NCBI GenBank assembly: GCA_028023455.1 | Contig: JAQFVV010006342.1 | Coordinates: forward strand, 2,501,001 to 2,565,000 | Origin: Epiperipatus broadwayi | Lineage: Eukaryota; Onychophora; Udeonychophora; Euonychophora; Peripatidae | Direction: 5' to 3' | DNA: 64,000 nucleotides | Part shown: piece after piece, positions 1 to 14,200 of the stretch | Layout: each line of letters starts with the position of its first letter | How positions within the stretch are numbered: position 1 is the first letter of the stretch | Notes under the pieces: generated by a model | The model's input: only the letters and a program-made list of their open reading frames with translations | Told to the model about the DNA's origin: nothing | Databases searched by the model: none | Position numbers and translations under genes: made by a program

Positions 1-196
1 TACAGTTATTTATATAAAATAATTACTGTACAAAGTTATTATTTTTATTCTACATTCATTATACATTTATTATTGTACAACTTACATATGTATATACCTT
101 GCTTGACCTTGAACACTGCATATATATTTTTACAAAATATAACAACTATTACATGAGCACCATTTCTTTTTCTTGCTCATAATTGTTATTAAAACA

Positions 197-668
197 GGCA
201 AACTCTCCATACAGTAGTGCCACTCAGTGCAAGCCAGAGTAAACAATGGTGATCACGTGATGTTTAGTGGTTTAATACCAATCCTGCCTAACAGGATAGT
301 GTTGACTATAGTTATTAAAAAACCAAAGATACCAAAATGTATGGGTAGTGAACTGAGTTCAGACCTATATGACTAGATAAGCTAATGATCTTGGATTGAA
401 AATATTATTGTGTTTTCAATTTTATTCTCATAATTTTGTAGTTAAGTAGAGATAAAAGGTGGCTGCTGGAGGGTTGCATTAGATCCTAAGATCTTAGTGC
501 AATGCTCTCATATTCAAGGCTCCTCACTGACGACAGCCACAAGCTGGAAACAAGTCTGGGGATATTGCATGAGTAGGCACTAGATATAGATTTTATGCAC
601 AAGCCTTCTGGAATCCATTGATTACTCTGGCTTGCACTGAGTGACACTACTGTATGGAGAGTTTTGCC
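197..668. mobile_element. Inverted-repeat element, family A copy 1 (full)
   Basis: Two inverted ends of about 50 bp begin GGCAAAACTCTCC and run through a conserved block (ACTCAGTGCAAGCCAGAGTA); they differ from each other at about three positions. Complementarity continues weakly outside into AAAACA/TGTTTT, so the exact edge is uncertain and no clear TSD could be assigned. There is no coding capacity. The right half matches copy 4 at 31000 in reverse complement, including an internal block near 330-350. A non-autonomous DNA transposon (MITE or foldback type) is the best reading. Confidence 0.75.
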
Positions 669-2100
669 TGTTTTTATAACAAATATTAAATTATTTCAAA
701 AGCACTTCATCCAAATTTAATTTCTATGATTAATTTCATTCATTATGTCTCTATCAAAAAATTAGTAATCTAATCAAGATATTGATAATTGTTAACTTCT
801 TCTAGTTCATTCCTATCAATCTATATTTGCTTCCTTTCTAGAATATACCTTTAATCCCATTTTACCACAACTTCAGAAGCATCATTTGCAGAAACATTCA
901 CATCATTTGCAATATTCTTATGACTTAAATAAGATTCATATACTTTTACTCTATGCCCTGGATGTAATCTGATTCTGGAGCTTAAAGCATATAAATTATG
1001 ATTAGTAATGTCACTTCTGTTCAAATCTCTTACGAACAACCCAAGCAAGAAAGTCATTTGAATATCATTATTCTCTTACTTTTTCATTTTAACACACAAA
1101 ATGCAACTTGTAAAACTGCTGTAAAAACAGTTCCAAGATATGGAATCATTCTTTCATACTTCCTTATCAATGTTAATCTTCTTAGTTTTACTATGTAATA
1201 TAATCACTGCTGTTGCACTTTGACAAACATCCTTCGAAATTTATCAATATTCTGGGTCTACGTCTTGTTTGTCTGTCTAATATTACTGCTTGAAAATAAA
1301 TCTTCATCATATTATCATCACCATTACTAGCTATACTCTTAAATAAATATAGCTATTCTACTTCTAGAAAAATAAAGAAAATCAAAGTTTAAAAGATCAG
1401 AAAAAATTAATAATGAGAAAACATTATTTATTTTGCACAAACATACAATATCATTGTCCTAATTATAGAACAGAGATAAACAAGGGCATAAGACTCACAA
1501 TAATTTGGAACTATACTAAGTGGCTTAAGGTATTAAGATAAAATTAAAATGAAGAGAGGATAAAATAAAAATAAGAATAATTATATTAGTTACCAATATT
1601 ATTATTCAAAAGTGATTAAAAAATTTTATTTTTAAAATTCCTTTTTAATTAGTTATTTGTGACAGAATTCCATTTTCAATTTATGATTTTTAAATATTCC
1701 CAGAAATTAAATAAAAAACATATTAAAAATTATGTGACAATTTGCTAGTGATCAAATATTTTATTTTTCTATGACAAAATAAATCTAAAATAAGCAAACA
1801 ACATAAGGCAATACAATATTTTATTTTATTTAAACTTCTAAAATAATTGACAGTTTTGACTATCCAAAAGACTTCCTCAGAGATATATTTTGAGTTAATG
1901 AATAAATTTAAATTCTAACAGTAAGATTTTATTATACATGGATTTGTTGTATGATTAAACTTTCTTTGTTTCTAGGTAAGCAATGGCAGATCAAATAACT
2001 ATGATCAATACTATCATCTGAGCATAATATTCTATTGCCTAGTTATCTTCACAGACAGAGACCTTGACTTTCAACATAAGAAGTACTAATATTCATTTAC

Positions 2101-2253
2101 CTGAATAAGTACCAGTGGTATGATCTGCTGAAGGTCCAGTACCCAAAGAGTCTGTGGAACCTTGCCTGAGAGTCCAATCAAATTGGTCAGTCTTGTCTTG
2201 GATCCAAGTACATAAACTTTTTTTCTCAAAATCACAGTCATAATAACTTGGAG
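2101..2253 (-). CDS. Exon 15: N-terminal part of MAM domain F
   Basis: 153 nt, phase 1 to phase 1. Contains [18 protein letters not shown] and [12 protein letters not shown], the same layout as exons 6 and 9. The donor is CAG|GTAAAT. No continuation of this MAM domain was recognised between 1 and 2100, so the next exon is probably outside the window. Confidence 0.9.
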
Positions 2254-5200
2254 CTGTAAAATAATATATTAATTAGATATCAATCTGAATGTAACTGAGA
2301 ATATTTCACTCATTCAAAACTTACGAAATGTTACTGGGGTAGTAGGAGGGGGTGGAATTGTTGGTGAAGTTGGAAGGTAACATGCACCAGCATTTAACAG
2401 AAAATCATCCAGAGCTATATCTGAATAAAAACTTTTCCCAACAGTTCCTTCAGCAACCAACTAAAAATTAAAGAAGAAAAGTATTTTAGTATAAAGCTCT
2501 TTCTAGAGCATTTTTTTTTAAATATAAAAAAAAAGTACCTTCCATGGCAAACTACTGTTGATACTAATGCGGCCCTCCCTCCAAATGTTTCCTTGATTAC
2601 CAGACTTTTCAAATAATAAAACAGTGTTGTTAAACCAAAAACGTAATTTTCCCATAGCTGCAATAGTAAAATTATATGTATATAAGATAATGTCTTATAA
2701 CCATGTAATTTTGTTTTAATAAAAAAAGAAACCAAAGTTATATATAAAAAAATAGAACTCAATCTCATAAGTTTTGCAAATTTTATTTGATTTTGTAATA
2801 TACCTAAATAAATTATATTACAAAGTTGTTTTTTCTTTTTTATTAAAAAAAAAAGTTTAATCACTACTTCATCTGTAACATTCTCTTCCACTTCCTAGAC
2901 TTCCTTATCTACTTCTTCCTTATCATTTCTATTCAAGAATTCCTTTATCTATTCACTTTTCATCTCTAACAATTTTATTTCTGTTTCTATATCCTTTACA
3001 TCTTCCTCTATCTTATTTATTCTTTGGTTAACTATCTCTGTTGCAGTACTTATTTTGTCATCCATATCTCTTGTCAATCCACTAAAACCTTACTCTACTA
3101 TATCTTATTCAACTACATCTTGCTTTATTTCTCCCAACTTTGCAAAACTCTCCATATAGTAGTGCCACTCAGTGCAAGCCAGGGTAATCAATGGATGCCA
3201 GAAGGCTTGTGCATAAAATCTCTATCTAGTGCCTACTCATCCAATATCCCCAGACAAGTTTCTAGCTTGTGGCTTTCATCTGTGAAGAGCCTTGGATCTG
3301 AGAACATTGCACTTGGATCTTACAGTTAGCTAATAAAGTAAAAGGTGGTTGCTGGAGGGTTGCATTAACTTTGGCTTGCACTGAGTGGTGCTACTGTATG
3401 AAAAGTTTTGCCTCTGGGTAAAACATTTCATTTAAATCTGCAGTTAGGTTTTAAATGTCCTGTCTTTCTGCAACATATTAAGTGGGAGGTTTCTTTGTTA
3501 ACTTTTTACTTATCCCTTGTGGTTTTGCTATATTTTTATTGATTTCTGATAAATTTCTTTTCACATTTTTTAAGTTTCCATATGGTCTATCATGGTTTCA
3601 TAGGCTAATGGCCGTTCAATAGTAACCTTGTATGTTAATACATTTTTGCTTAGTAATATTTCTCTAAGCTTTACATCTCTTATTCTCCATAGTGATACAG
3701 CAACATTTCATCAACATAATTTCTTCACAATTCCTCACCAACATTTATAGGATCAAGTCATATTCATGTATATTTTCATTTTGTGATGGTATCCTTCCTC
3801 AAAAACAAAGACACACTGTAAATTTTGATGTTATGGATTTAAAATATCTAATTTTATCAGTAACTCTTCATAGGATATTTTCTTGGGCAACTTGGGATCA
3901 CATAAATGATTTTCCACATTCAATACATCTTTGCAGCACATCCATAATAGCATTAATACTTTATCATCTGTTATTACATTCAAAAACGTATATTTTTCGA
4001 TAAGATTAATATATATTTACTATTGACCAAAACTTTGTATATCAAATATTACGTTGTTCTGCATTTTTGGTTCACTGCACAGCTAAATTTAATATCTCCA
4101 ATGAATACTTAGATGAGTTTCACAGGCTAAACTGTTGATTGGCACCAAATAATATATCCAGAGCCATTCAGTCAGTTGGCAGCTGGATAATTATATTTTA
4201 TTAAATACGAAAAACAACAAAACTTAAATCAAACTTCGAGTTTATTTATTTTGACGACAATAATTGTAGTAGTAAGATATTAGTAATTCAATTCTCTAAT
4301 TGCTAGTTGAGAACAAAATCACATAGATCACTTAAAAGGTCCATAATCTTAGAGATTTACCAACTATTAAGTCTCTTTAATTCTGAAGTTTATAACAATA
4401 ATTCTGTAAGCACTTTATTGCTTATACACATTAATATAGAGATAGTGTAATTAGATTCTTGACTAGAGCTCTTCTTTATTAATATGTAGAACAACTTCAC
4501 TTTGACTAGTTTTACTTTACACTAGTTTAGTTTTATTCTCCTCTTAATTCTTCAGAAAGTTTTTATTCAGCTTTGCTAATTTGCATAAAGTAACTTTACA
4601 TACAAATTAGCCTATTGCACTTTCCAGTAAAGTAGATATATTGAGTTGACCAAGACAATGGTATATGATAGCAAGAAAGCTGTGTGCAGCTTTAAAGCTC
4701 AATTGATAGAGTGAAACTATAAATTCTAGTTCCTCACTTAGGAAGTTATTTGATTTTGATAAAGTAAATTTATAATTTAAAAAACTTGTGGGTATACTAA
4801 GATAACAGATCCCATCTGAACATTTACAAATTGGCATTTAAAGATAATTAAATGTACATTTTTTTAATCCATTACATGCAGCTGAAAGATTGGTATAAAT
4901 TACTACGTTAAATAAATGAATAAATATCTATCACTATTTAAATAAAAGCAAGTTGACAAATTTGGTAGACTAAATGTGAGAGATCTTCAGTTTATTAATT
5001 TTAAAGATTTAGTATGTTTAATTATTGATAATTAAATTCACCAAATTGGTTTATTTCAGAAGATGGAGCTGTTCTTATGCGATAAATATCATCAAGAATC
5101 AGTGTTTTTCTGTGATTATTTTGAGTCCATATTTGAAATCCTTGAAATATATCCTCCAGCACAATTACAGATGTTTGATAAGGTGATGTACATAGCTCGA

Positions 5201-8200
5201 AAATAACCTGGTACCACAGCAACCGAAAAGAATGTAAAATAGGGAATATAGATCTTATTTTCCTCTTATTAAGAAGATTGAATGATGATTTTAAATGAAT
5301 TCAAGTGTCATGGTATTTCATTGTCACTGCTGCGGAGTTTCATATCTTATCAAATAAAACAAGCCTCTATCCAATAAAAACAACTGTAGGAAAATATCTA
5401 AAAACAAGTGTAAATTCAATATTTACAAATTGTTCCAAATATTATGTATCCTCTCATGTTTATAATATTAAGCAAAATCATATGGTTTATTGCTCAGATA
5501 GAGCTAGACATGATCCACAGATCTTGAGCTCCAAAGTCTGTCATATTACCACTACATCATACCTGACACACCACATTTTTATAGTGAGTCAAACCATGAG
5601 AGTGTTATATGTTCTCAATCATGTTTTTGACGTTTAGCATATCCACAATGTTTGTATATGCCAACCTCCTATAAATAAAAAAGTATAGATTGTTAGCATG
5701 ATAATATTGAGTTAAAGATATCCTATATGTTGATGTTAAACTGAGATATCTAGAATGTCCTCATAGAGATTCTGGCATAACACACTGGGAGACCATTATT
5801 CTGATGATATTCATAAGAGATCAATTCTAAATTATAGGAACTTCAGTTGTTAATGTGACAAAAAAATAAAGTTACAATTTGTTTACAAATTCTTTCACTT
5901 GCTTTCAAAAACAGATTTCTATGTAACAAGGGGAGCAGTGTAGAAACTTATCAGTGAGATCAAATGTCTGAATGGTCAGTTAACTAAGTTGTTAACTGTC
6001 TAACATTTCAATAATATAGTATAATGGTTGGGGTGGTGACTCTTGACCTATCTGCCATACCAGGGCACCACTAGGCTATTAGAACCTAGAAAATTTATAT
6101 AGTAGGCAGATATGTATGGGTAAGATGTCAACTTTTATGGACCGATAGCCCTAGCCATTAGCTCTTGGAGAAACCGAGCTTATAATAACACTCTGTCTAT
6201 TTAAAAATTCTAACTCTTGATTTTTTTTTTTTAAAAATCATATTAATAAAAATATATAAAAATAAATTACTGCCAAAATTAACAAAAACATTTTTGTTAT
6301 TACACACACATTAAAAGAAAAAATTATGGAAACTAAATTAGTTACTGAATAAATTTAATTTATGTCATTTGCATGGAGGAATGAATTTAAGATTAAGTAC
6401 AATTTCATTATTTTGTTAAACATAAATATGCTACACAGATTATGCATTTATATACTCAATTCTTTTAATTCCAGGCTACAATTTCATGTCCAAACCAACC
6501 CCAGCTTATTGATGTACCAAATGTAAAATGAGGCTGTTAGCATAAAAGACCATGCTGACACGAATGTGCATCTGTAGCATGATATCATTTAAGAAAGAAT
6601 GTCCCTCATCCAGTACAGGAATATGCATCTGTCTGGCGAGGTAATCATTTGGAATATATATTAGACATGCTCCGTAATGGGGATTGCGGTCCTTGCCATC
6701 TTACTATCACCAACCAGAGCATAATGAGATCAGTGGCGTAGGAAATACATCTACGTCCATTGGCAATATGATGGCTACACTTTTGGGCCATGCATTCAGT
6801 TGGATACTATGCCCTGTATGCTAATGCGGCACAAGGGAAAGAGAATTCAATGCACCACTCTGCATCACATTGACATATAACATACATACATCCCTCCACC
6901 AGCATCGATTCAACTATGAAACAAATAGCCCAAAATTAACCCACTTAAATTGACATAATCTTACAGAATCTATGCAGTCATTTACGCTTATTTTTAAATT
7001 ATTAATTTTAAAAGAAATTACAAGAATGGAAATAATAATAATAGTAAACATATCAAAAGAAAATAGAACAAATCATTGAAATTTCTGCTTAATCAGATAA
7101 AAAACTATGAGTTAGGTATACCGTTCAGCTAAAGTATTTGAAAAGTTCTTTTTAGATTATAAAGTTTATACTTTCTGTGGCTGTAAGTTTATTTGAAGTC
7201 CCTCTTCGCAGTCCACAGTGCGTCACACAACTCCAATTAATGTCCAATTAGTCTCAATGTTATTTTCGGGAAGATCCGTCCATTGTTTGCTGCTTTTCAG
7301 GAACCATAATTCTGGAGGTCACCTCAACTGATGCAAATATGAGATATTAATTTATTGCATAACCCTTACAATTTTGAGGTCCACAATACATGTAAATATG
7401 CTTAAATTATATCATGACAAGAGTAATATCAAAAACAAAACTCCACTTAAAAGTTTTCTTGTCTTCCCTTTTATATCATTTGAATTTTTTATCATCAAAT
7501 TACAGGATCAATCTTGCGTGGTTTTGCGCTGATCTTATTAGTGATGATGATTTTCTCTGTGGACTGTGTGTCCATTCACATCATTTATTGGGCAGTTTAC
7601 TTTTGAGCGGGAACATCAGATTTTATTACTAGGAATTTTTTAATTATTTCTTATCTGACTGATCGGTTAAATGCCCTCAAGTGCTTGTTTGCTATTGTAT
7701 TTTTTCATTTAAATAAATCATTTCCATTCTCCTAAGATTTAAATATAATTTTTGAATAGAAACTAATTAACAGTTTTTATTATTTTCTTTTACATTATTT
7801 TAATAGTTTTCCATCTGTGCAATTTTATATATTGGTTTAAATAAATTTATTAATTTTTTTTTTACAATTCTACTTGAGAGTGATTTTATTTATAGTTCTT
7901 TTTACTTTTTTTATTAGCAGTGATATAATGGCATATGTATACCATTACAACAGAATTATGATTACAAGATCAAAACTGAAAAATTGCATCCGAAATTCAG
8001 ATAAAATTCAAAAACTTTGATTGTAGCAGCATCATTAGCAGAATCACACTTCTAAGAAATCTAAGCACATTAATAAATCCATCTACATGAGATTTCTGGA
8101 TTTGTTATCACCCATACAACTGTTAATGTAAAAGAATGATCATACTTTGTAACCAAAATCAACATAGTAGAGCTGAGAATGACAAACGTCCATGAAACTG

Positions 8201-11200
8201 CGTAAAGTTAAAGAACCAAAGTAGTGACAATCTCACAAAAATTTAAGGTGTCAATTTGCCAAACCCCTGAAACTATTATTAACATAATAACTTCTGATGT
8301 CTTCAAATAATTAAGTGCTGTCTACTTCTAAAGACTGTGCTGTTAAAAGAACTCAATCTTAACTCACAGTGCTCCAGATGGTACACAATCAAAGCAAAAT
8401 TTGTTTCTCAATTAGCACTCATTGTACATTTCAGAAATCAAAGTTAATCTAATTTATATATTTTTTCCTATTCTGTTTTTATTAATTTGAGATATGGTAT
8501 TCCTAATGTCTAAATTCATTACTCTTAACCATCACATTAACAATGATTTGTTTCCTCTTGTACAATCCTGATGCTTTATGGAAGTAAATTCGTAGCAACT
8601 GGGGCACAGAATATGCAATATAAACTTCTAAAAACTATGACAAAATCAAATTTCTAGATAGAAAACCATTTAATTATTTTGATAAAAATGATATTCAGAA
8701 TTCACTGAAATAGTGGAGATTGTTATTGCTTACTTATATTAATGATGACAATCATTAAAATTATTCAATTTCATTTAGTCCATCAGAGCATATTTTACTC
8801 ACATTCAGCTATAAGAGGACTTAGCATGATTTTTCATTTGGAAATGATTCATCAATTTACTATTGAAATGAAGGACAATTTGTTGTGGCAACAAATTTTG
8901 GTAAGCAGCCTTTGAGGGCATGCAATACGAGTCAAAGCACAAACAAGCTTGAATGGCTCAGTGTAACATACATAAATGACATTAAAAAGATGGATGAAAA
9001 CTAATAAAAAAACAATGTATAATATTTTTCAAGAAAGCAATGAAGTGATTTTATTTCTGATTCAAAAGTCATTCAAAAAATGACTACTTATCTGGCAATA
9101 CCTGCTGTGACATAGTAGAGATCATATATGACATTTGAATTAAATAAATATATATTTTTGCATATAATTTGACATAATGACAATAAACCAAATTTTGATA
9201 ATTTATATTATATGCACATAGTACTATTATAAATGACTAAAAAGCACAAATCACTCATATTTGGAAATAGTATTAGTTCCACTTTCTATCAATTTCTACA
9301 GAATTTTTATAAAGAATTACAATTTGACATTTTTAATTCTTCATTATTTTGCTTCTAAGAAAATGAAAACAATATATCTCATTTCTATTTATGTAAAAAC
9401 ATTCCATTAATTTACTTATTAAAGCTGAAGAAAATTTACTTTTTAGATTTTGGTGCATTTAGGTGAGTAAAAGCATATCTTTAATTTTTTTTTTTATATA
9501 TAGTTTTTATTTTCTACTTTTTAGTTATATATATCTATAAAAGACTTTTTAGGATTTGAGGAAAATACTATTGCTTCATAGTTTGACTTTGTAAATATTA
9601 TTAAAAATTTGGTGATTGATAAGAATGATGTTATTGCTTCATTGGATGTTACAGAAATGTATGGATCTATTGATAGAATGAATTCCATAAAAATAATTGA
9701 ACATGCATTAAAAAGTAAAAGTATTTGTAAATATGTGATAAAGTTTATTGTTGATTCTTTAAAATTTTTTAATGATAACATTGTTGCATCTTTTGAATGT
9801 CAATATTATAAAATGTCTAAAGGTTGGCCTACGGGTCTACCTGTAGTTGCACAAGTTTGCAATTTCATTTTATCTACATATGAGATTAGTATTTTAAATA
9901 TGTGTACTTTTGGAGATGTTAAAATTTACAAAAGATATGTAGATGATGTTTTTGTTTGTGGAAATAGTAATAGTATAAATTTGCTTGTAGAGGAATTAAA
10001 TAAGTTGAATGGCTTGAAATGGACTATTGAAAAGAAACAGGACAAAAATATTAAATATTTAGATTTAATGATTACAAGAGATAACAGTATATTAAATTAT
10101 AAATTAATAATTAAGCCACTGCAAAAAAGAGGATATATAAATTGTAAATCAAAAGTACCAATGATACATAAGATGGCAAGTTTTAGATTATGTCGCTACC
10201 AAAGCAATAAACTGAAAAATATTGAAATATTTGCCGAAGAATTGCTTGATGTTGATTATAAAATGGAACAAATAAACAATACTTTGTCAATTTAAAAAAA
10301 GTTATAATGATTTAAAAGAAATGAATATTAATAGTAAACAATGGATATCTATTCCATTTATTTCAAATCCACAAGTAAAATTTTTTAAATATATATATAA
10401 GAATGTGTTTAATGTTTCATTCTATGTTCCAAACAATATTAATAAATTAGTCAATAATTCTAAGGATGTCATACCTGTCAAGCAGAAAAGTAATGTCATA
10501 TATCAAATTTTTTGTGATTGTATGCTATCATATTGTATATAGGTGTATCTAGGTGCAGTATTGAGAAGAGATTGAGGGAGCATGAATTGTTATATAAGTG
10601 TGTAAAAAGTAAAAATAATGGTGATTTGATATCTCCTTCAGTTTTCTTTGATCATGAAAAAACATGTAAATATAAATTTAAATTTGATTTTGAAAATGTG
10701 AAAATTTTTCATGAAGAGAGAAACCATAGTAAAAGAAAAATTAAAGAGGAAATTTTTATAAACAGGAATAAAATGCATTTAATAAATCGACAAGCTGCTA
10801 ACATTAAAATACGAGATTCGTGGAATTTGAATTGATGATGTTTGCTTCCGCTTTTGTTTTTTTTTAATTCAATGGCAGTTGAGGCAGGTTTAAGAAATTA
10901 ACCGAAAGTACTTCTGCGGATTTAAGGATTGTTTGTAATAGTTTGTAAACCATTAAAATTATTATTTCAATTATAATTACAATTTTGTTTTTAATTAACA
11001 GACATTATATATATATATCGTGTAAATTATTAAAGAGAGGTGATTTTTTAAAAATTAGATTCCATCTAGATAGAAAAACTAAAAAATACAATAAGTTAAA
11101 CACTAAAACTAAGTAAGAGAAAGAGTCAGTTAATCCATGAATCATTCAGTTTTAAATTACAAGAGAGGCTACTAGATTTTGCTAACATCAACATTACATA

Positions 11201-14200
11201 TACAATTAAAAGTTTATATTTTTCATTAATTTTTTTATTAAAATTGTTTGCAAACAACAAAAAATAGGTTACCAGGAATACATATATATGCAAAGTTTCA
11301 ATTATATTTGAAAATAGGGAAATGTGTGAAAATTGAATTATAAGATTTCTCAGCCTAAAAAACAGAGTTAGTAAAATGAAAGCATATAAAAAATAAATAA
11401 ACTATGCAGTAATATCTTTTTACTTTCTGGGAGATCAGATACTTACATTGTCCATACATATGATACCAAAAAATAAAGCAGGATTCAGGTGTTGGAGGAA
11501 ACCAATCACTGTGTAGTTCAGCACGGTGGCCCTCTTTAACATTTGATGCTTCAACATATATATAAAAACCTGAAACAAAAATTAAAATACAATTTTAAAT
11601 ATATAAAAAAATAATGGGTAGAGGAAAATATAGATTAAATCAGTTTTTGCCACAAAAACTAAATTTCTTTAAATAATTAATAATGTTTAAAACAAAAATA
11701 AATAAATAAATTATATGGAAATAAACAATAAGTGCAATTTTTTTTTTTTAAAATAGTTTAATGTTAAAAATATTTTTATTCTTTGATTACCATTAAAATA
11801 GAATTATCTGTTCCACTGATGTTGTAAATTTTTTACTACGTTTATTATAATTACTTCCAATATCTATCAAAAAGTGGCAGTAAGTATAATTTAATTTCCA
11901 ATCAGTCTAAGCATCACATGATCTCCATTCCCTAAGATTACACAACAAGCAGTTAATAACATTGGCAAACTCTCCATATAGTAGTGCCAACTCAGTAAAA
12001 GCCTTAGAAATCAATGGATGCAAGAATATTTATGCATAAAATCTCTATGTAGTGTCTATTCATCCAATATCCTCACACTAGTTTCTAGCTTGTGCATTAG
12101 ATCCCAAGATTTAAGTGCAGTGCTCTGAGATACAAACCTCCTCACTGATAAAAGCCACAAGCTAGAAACTAGTCTGTAGATATTGACTAGATAGGGATTT
12201 TATGCACAAACCTATTGGCATCTATTGTTTACTAAAGCTTGCACTGGGTGATACGACTGTATGGAGAGTTTGTTACTACTAACTAATTACTGTTTATCCA
12301 ATTTGACTTTTTTGCAGATTCTAGGATTAAAGATCAACCTGTCACTTATACTGCTTGAACATTTATATGACATTCCAAATGGATGGCCATTTGATATTTT
12401 ATTAGTAATATTATTTTGGACCAAGTTTTAGACTGACTGAATCATAATAGAAATTTAAAAACAACACAAATAATTTAAAACAACTGACTGCTAAGTTCAC
12501 TGAAACTTGTCATGTGTTTAGCTATGGATAAAATCGGATTTATTAGAAAAACTTTAAAGATATATTTGACATTAATTACAAAATACAGGCCTTATAAGGC
12601 TGTCCCTTTTGAATTACTATATCATAATAATAAAGTTGTGCTAACACACATATAACGTAAAGCTGTATAGATTAACAAATTAATTGTAGTCAACAAATTA
12701 AAATGACTAAGAACTTTCGAGAAAGTGTATTTCTCATAATCATAGTCTGCTATGACTCTCTCATTGGAACCATTATATATGTACAATATGCAAACAGAGA
12801 AAGCCATTCATTTTGATTATATAATTATTTAAAAAGAACCACATTCATCACTAATTATAATATGAAGCATCACAAGTGGAATATGCTAAGAAGATAGATC
12901 ACATTGTTACATGTATGAATGCAAAAAATTTTGCCTGAGGGCAGATAATGCTCACTAGGTATAACACTATTATCAAATGATATCATTTGATCATTAATAC
13001 CATTGTCATAATTTTTTCTAGAAACTTCTAGTTCATTTTCTAATGTCTTATGCTTTTGCCATTATTGGAATAAGATAAATTATCTTGTTAAATAAGCGTC
13101 ACTTATTAAAATTAATTCTCACTTGACTACTCTTAGTCTAACCAGAGCTATTAATAAGAAATGCAAATGACCACTGTTATATTTCTATTGTATAAACTAT
13201 TCTGTACATAAATAGATTAATAATTTTGCTTATTTAATATTTATGCTTGTTCAAAAGCCTTACTATCCCTTAGTAGAACAACATCCACCCAGAACACTGG
13301 AATAAACTCACACTACAATGTTTTATAATACTTTTACTAAAACAAATATAATGCTGCTGTTTATTGGACGACAATGGTCTATGTGTTCATGGATCCATGG
13401 CGAATAATTTTTCTGGGGTGAGTTTGCAATAGACTGACACATTTGCACATTTTTATATGTTTTTCTATGTCATTTCTCATGCCCATACAGTATATGTAAC
13501 TGTGAGGAAAAACTTTCATCCTCACCATACCAGGATATTCTAGATGAATTAGTTTTAATATGTTTTCATGATCTACAGATTGAATCAAAACTTGGTTAGC
13601 ATTTACAATACATCCATTTAACATTGATAATTGTTGATGAGTTGCCCATAGTGATTGGTTTAGATACAGTGGGCATTTATTTGGCCATCCATTTCTAATC
13701 AATCTGATCATCATTTTATTGTTCCAAGTCCACTTGGCTACAGTTTTATTGTTGATTGATTCAGGTTTCCATGTGATCTAAAACATCACTGTTTATTCTT
13801 CTGATGGGTAACTAAGAATCACCCGAATTCCATATACAGAAGTGTCTTTAGTTAATGCTAAATCAAGGTTCTGATCATAATGTACTATTAGCTGATCTAA
13901 AGCAAACAGTGCCTTGAGTTTCAGGAAAGCATCCTCTTGTAGGTTCACACAGGTCCATTTTGTATTCTTTTTCAGAGGCCTGTATAGGGCTTTTGCTACA
14001 TTCACCTTGATTTTAATAAAGTTTTCAAAGAGATTGATTAAACCTAAGAATGCTTGGAATCGTTTTACATTTATTGGGGTTTGGGCATTCATTATGTCCC
14101 TAATTTTTTTTGTTTTTTGGGGGGGGAGGTCAGGTTAAATTCCCCTACCTGAAATAATGTGTCCTAGAAACTTTATATTTCCATCAGATCCCAAATGCAT

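Larger units (their letters stand above)
9520..10860 (+). mobile_element. Penelope-like retroelement, partial and frame-broken
   Basis: Reverse transcriptase followed by a GIY-YIG-type endonuclease in the order expected for Penelope-like elements. The 5' part of the RT is missing or unrecognised upstream of about 9520, and there are stops and a frame change. It lies antisense to the host gene in its intron. A second, more decayed copy of the same 3' half is at 32330-32715. No flanking repeat structure was identified. Confidence 0.8.

Noticed and set aside
2415-2891. 158-codon minus-strand open frame as a separate gene
   Set aside because: It runs through an intron between exons 13 and 14 in the wrong frame; the MAM exons on the same strand explain the coding signal.
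4607-4837. 76-codon minus-strand frame as a gene
   Set aside because: No motif, ordinary intronic composition, no link to the flanking exons.
10850-10930. Hammerhead ribozyme at the end of the Penelope-like element
   Set aside because: Such ribozymes occur in Penelope-like elements, but I could not find the CTGATGA core with matching stems; only an isolated CGAAA is present.
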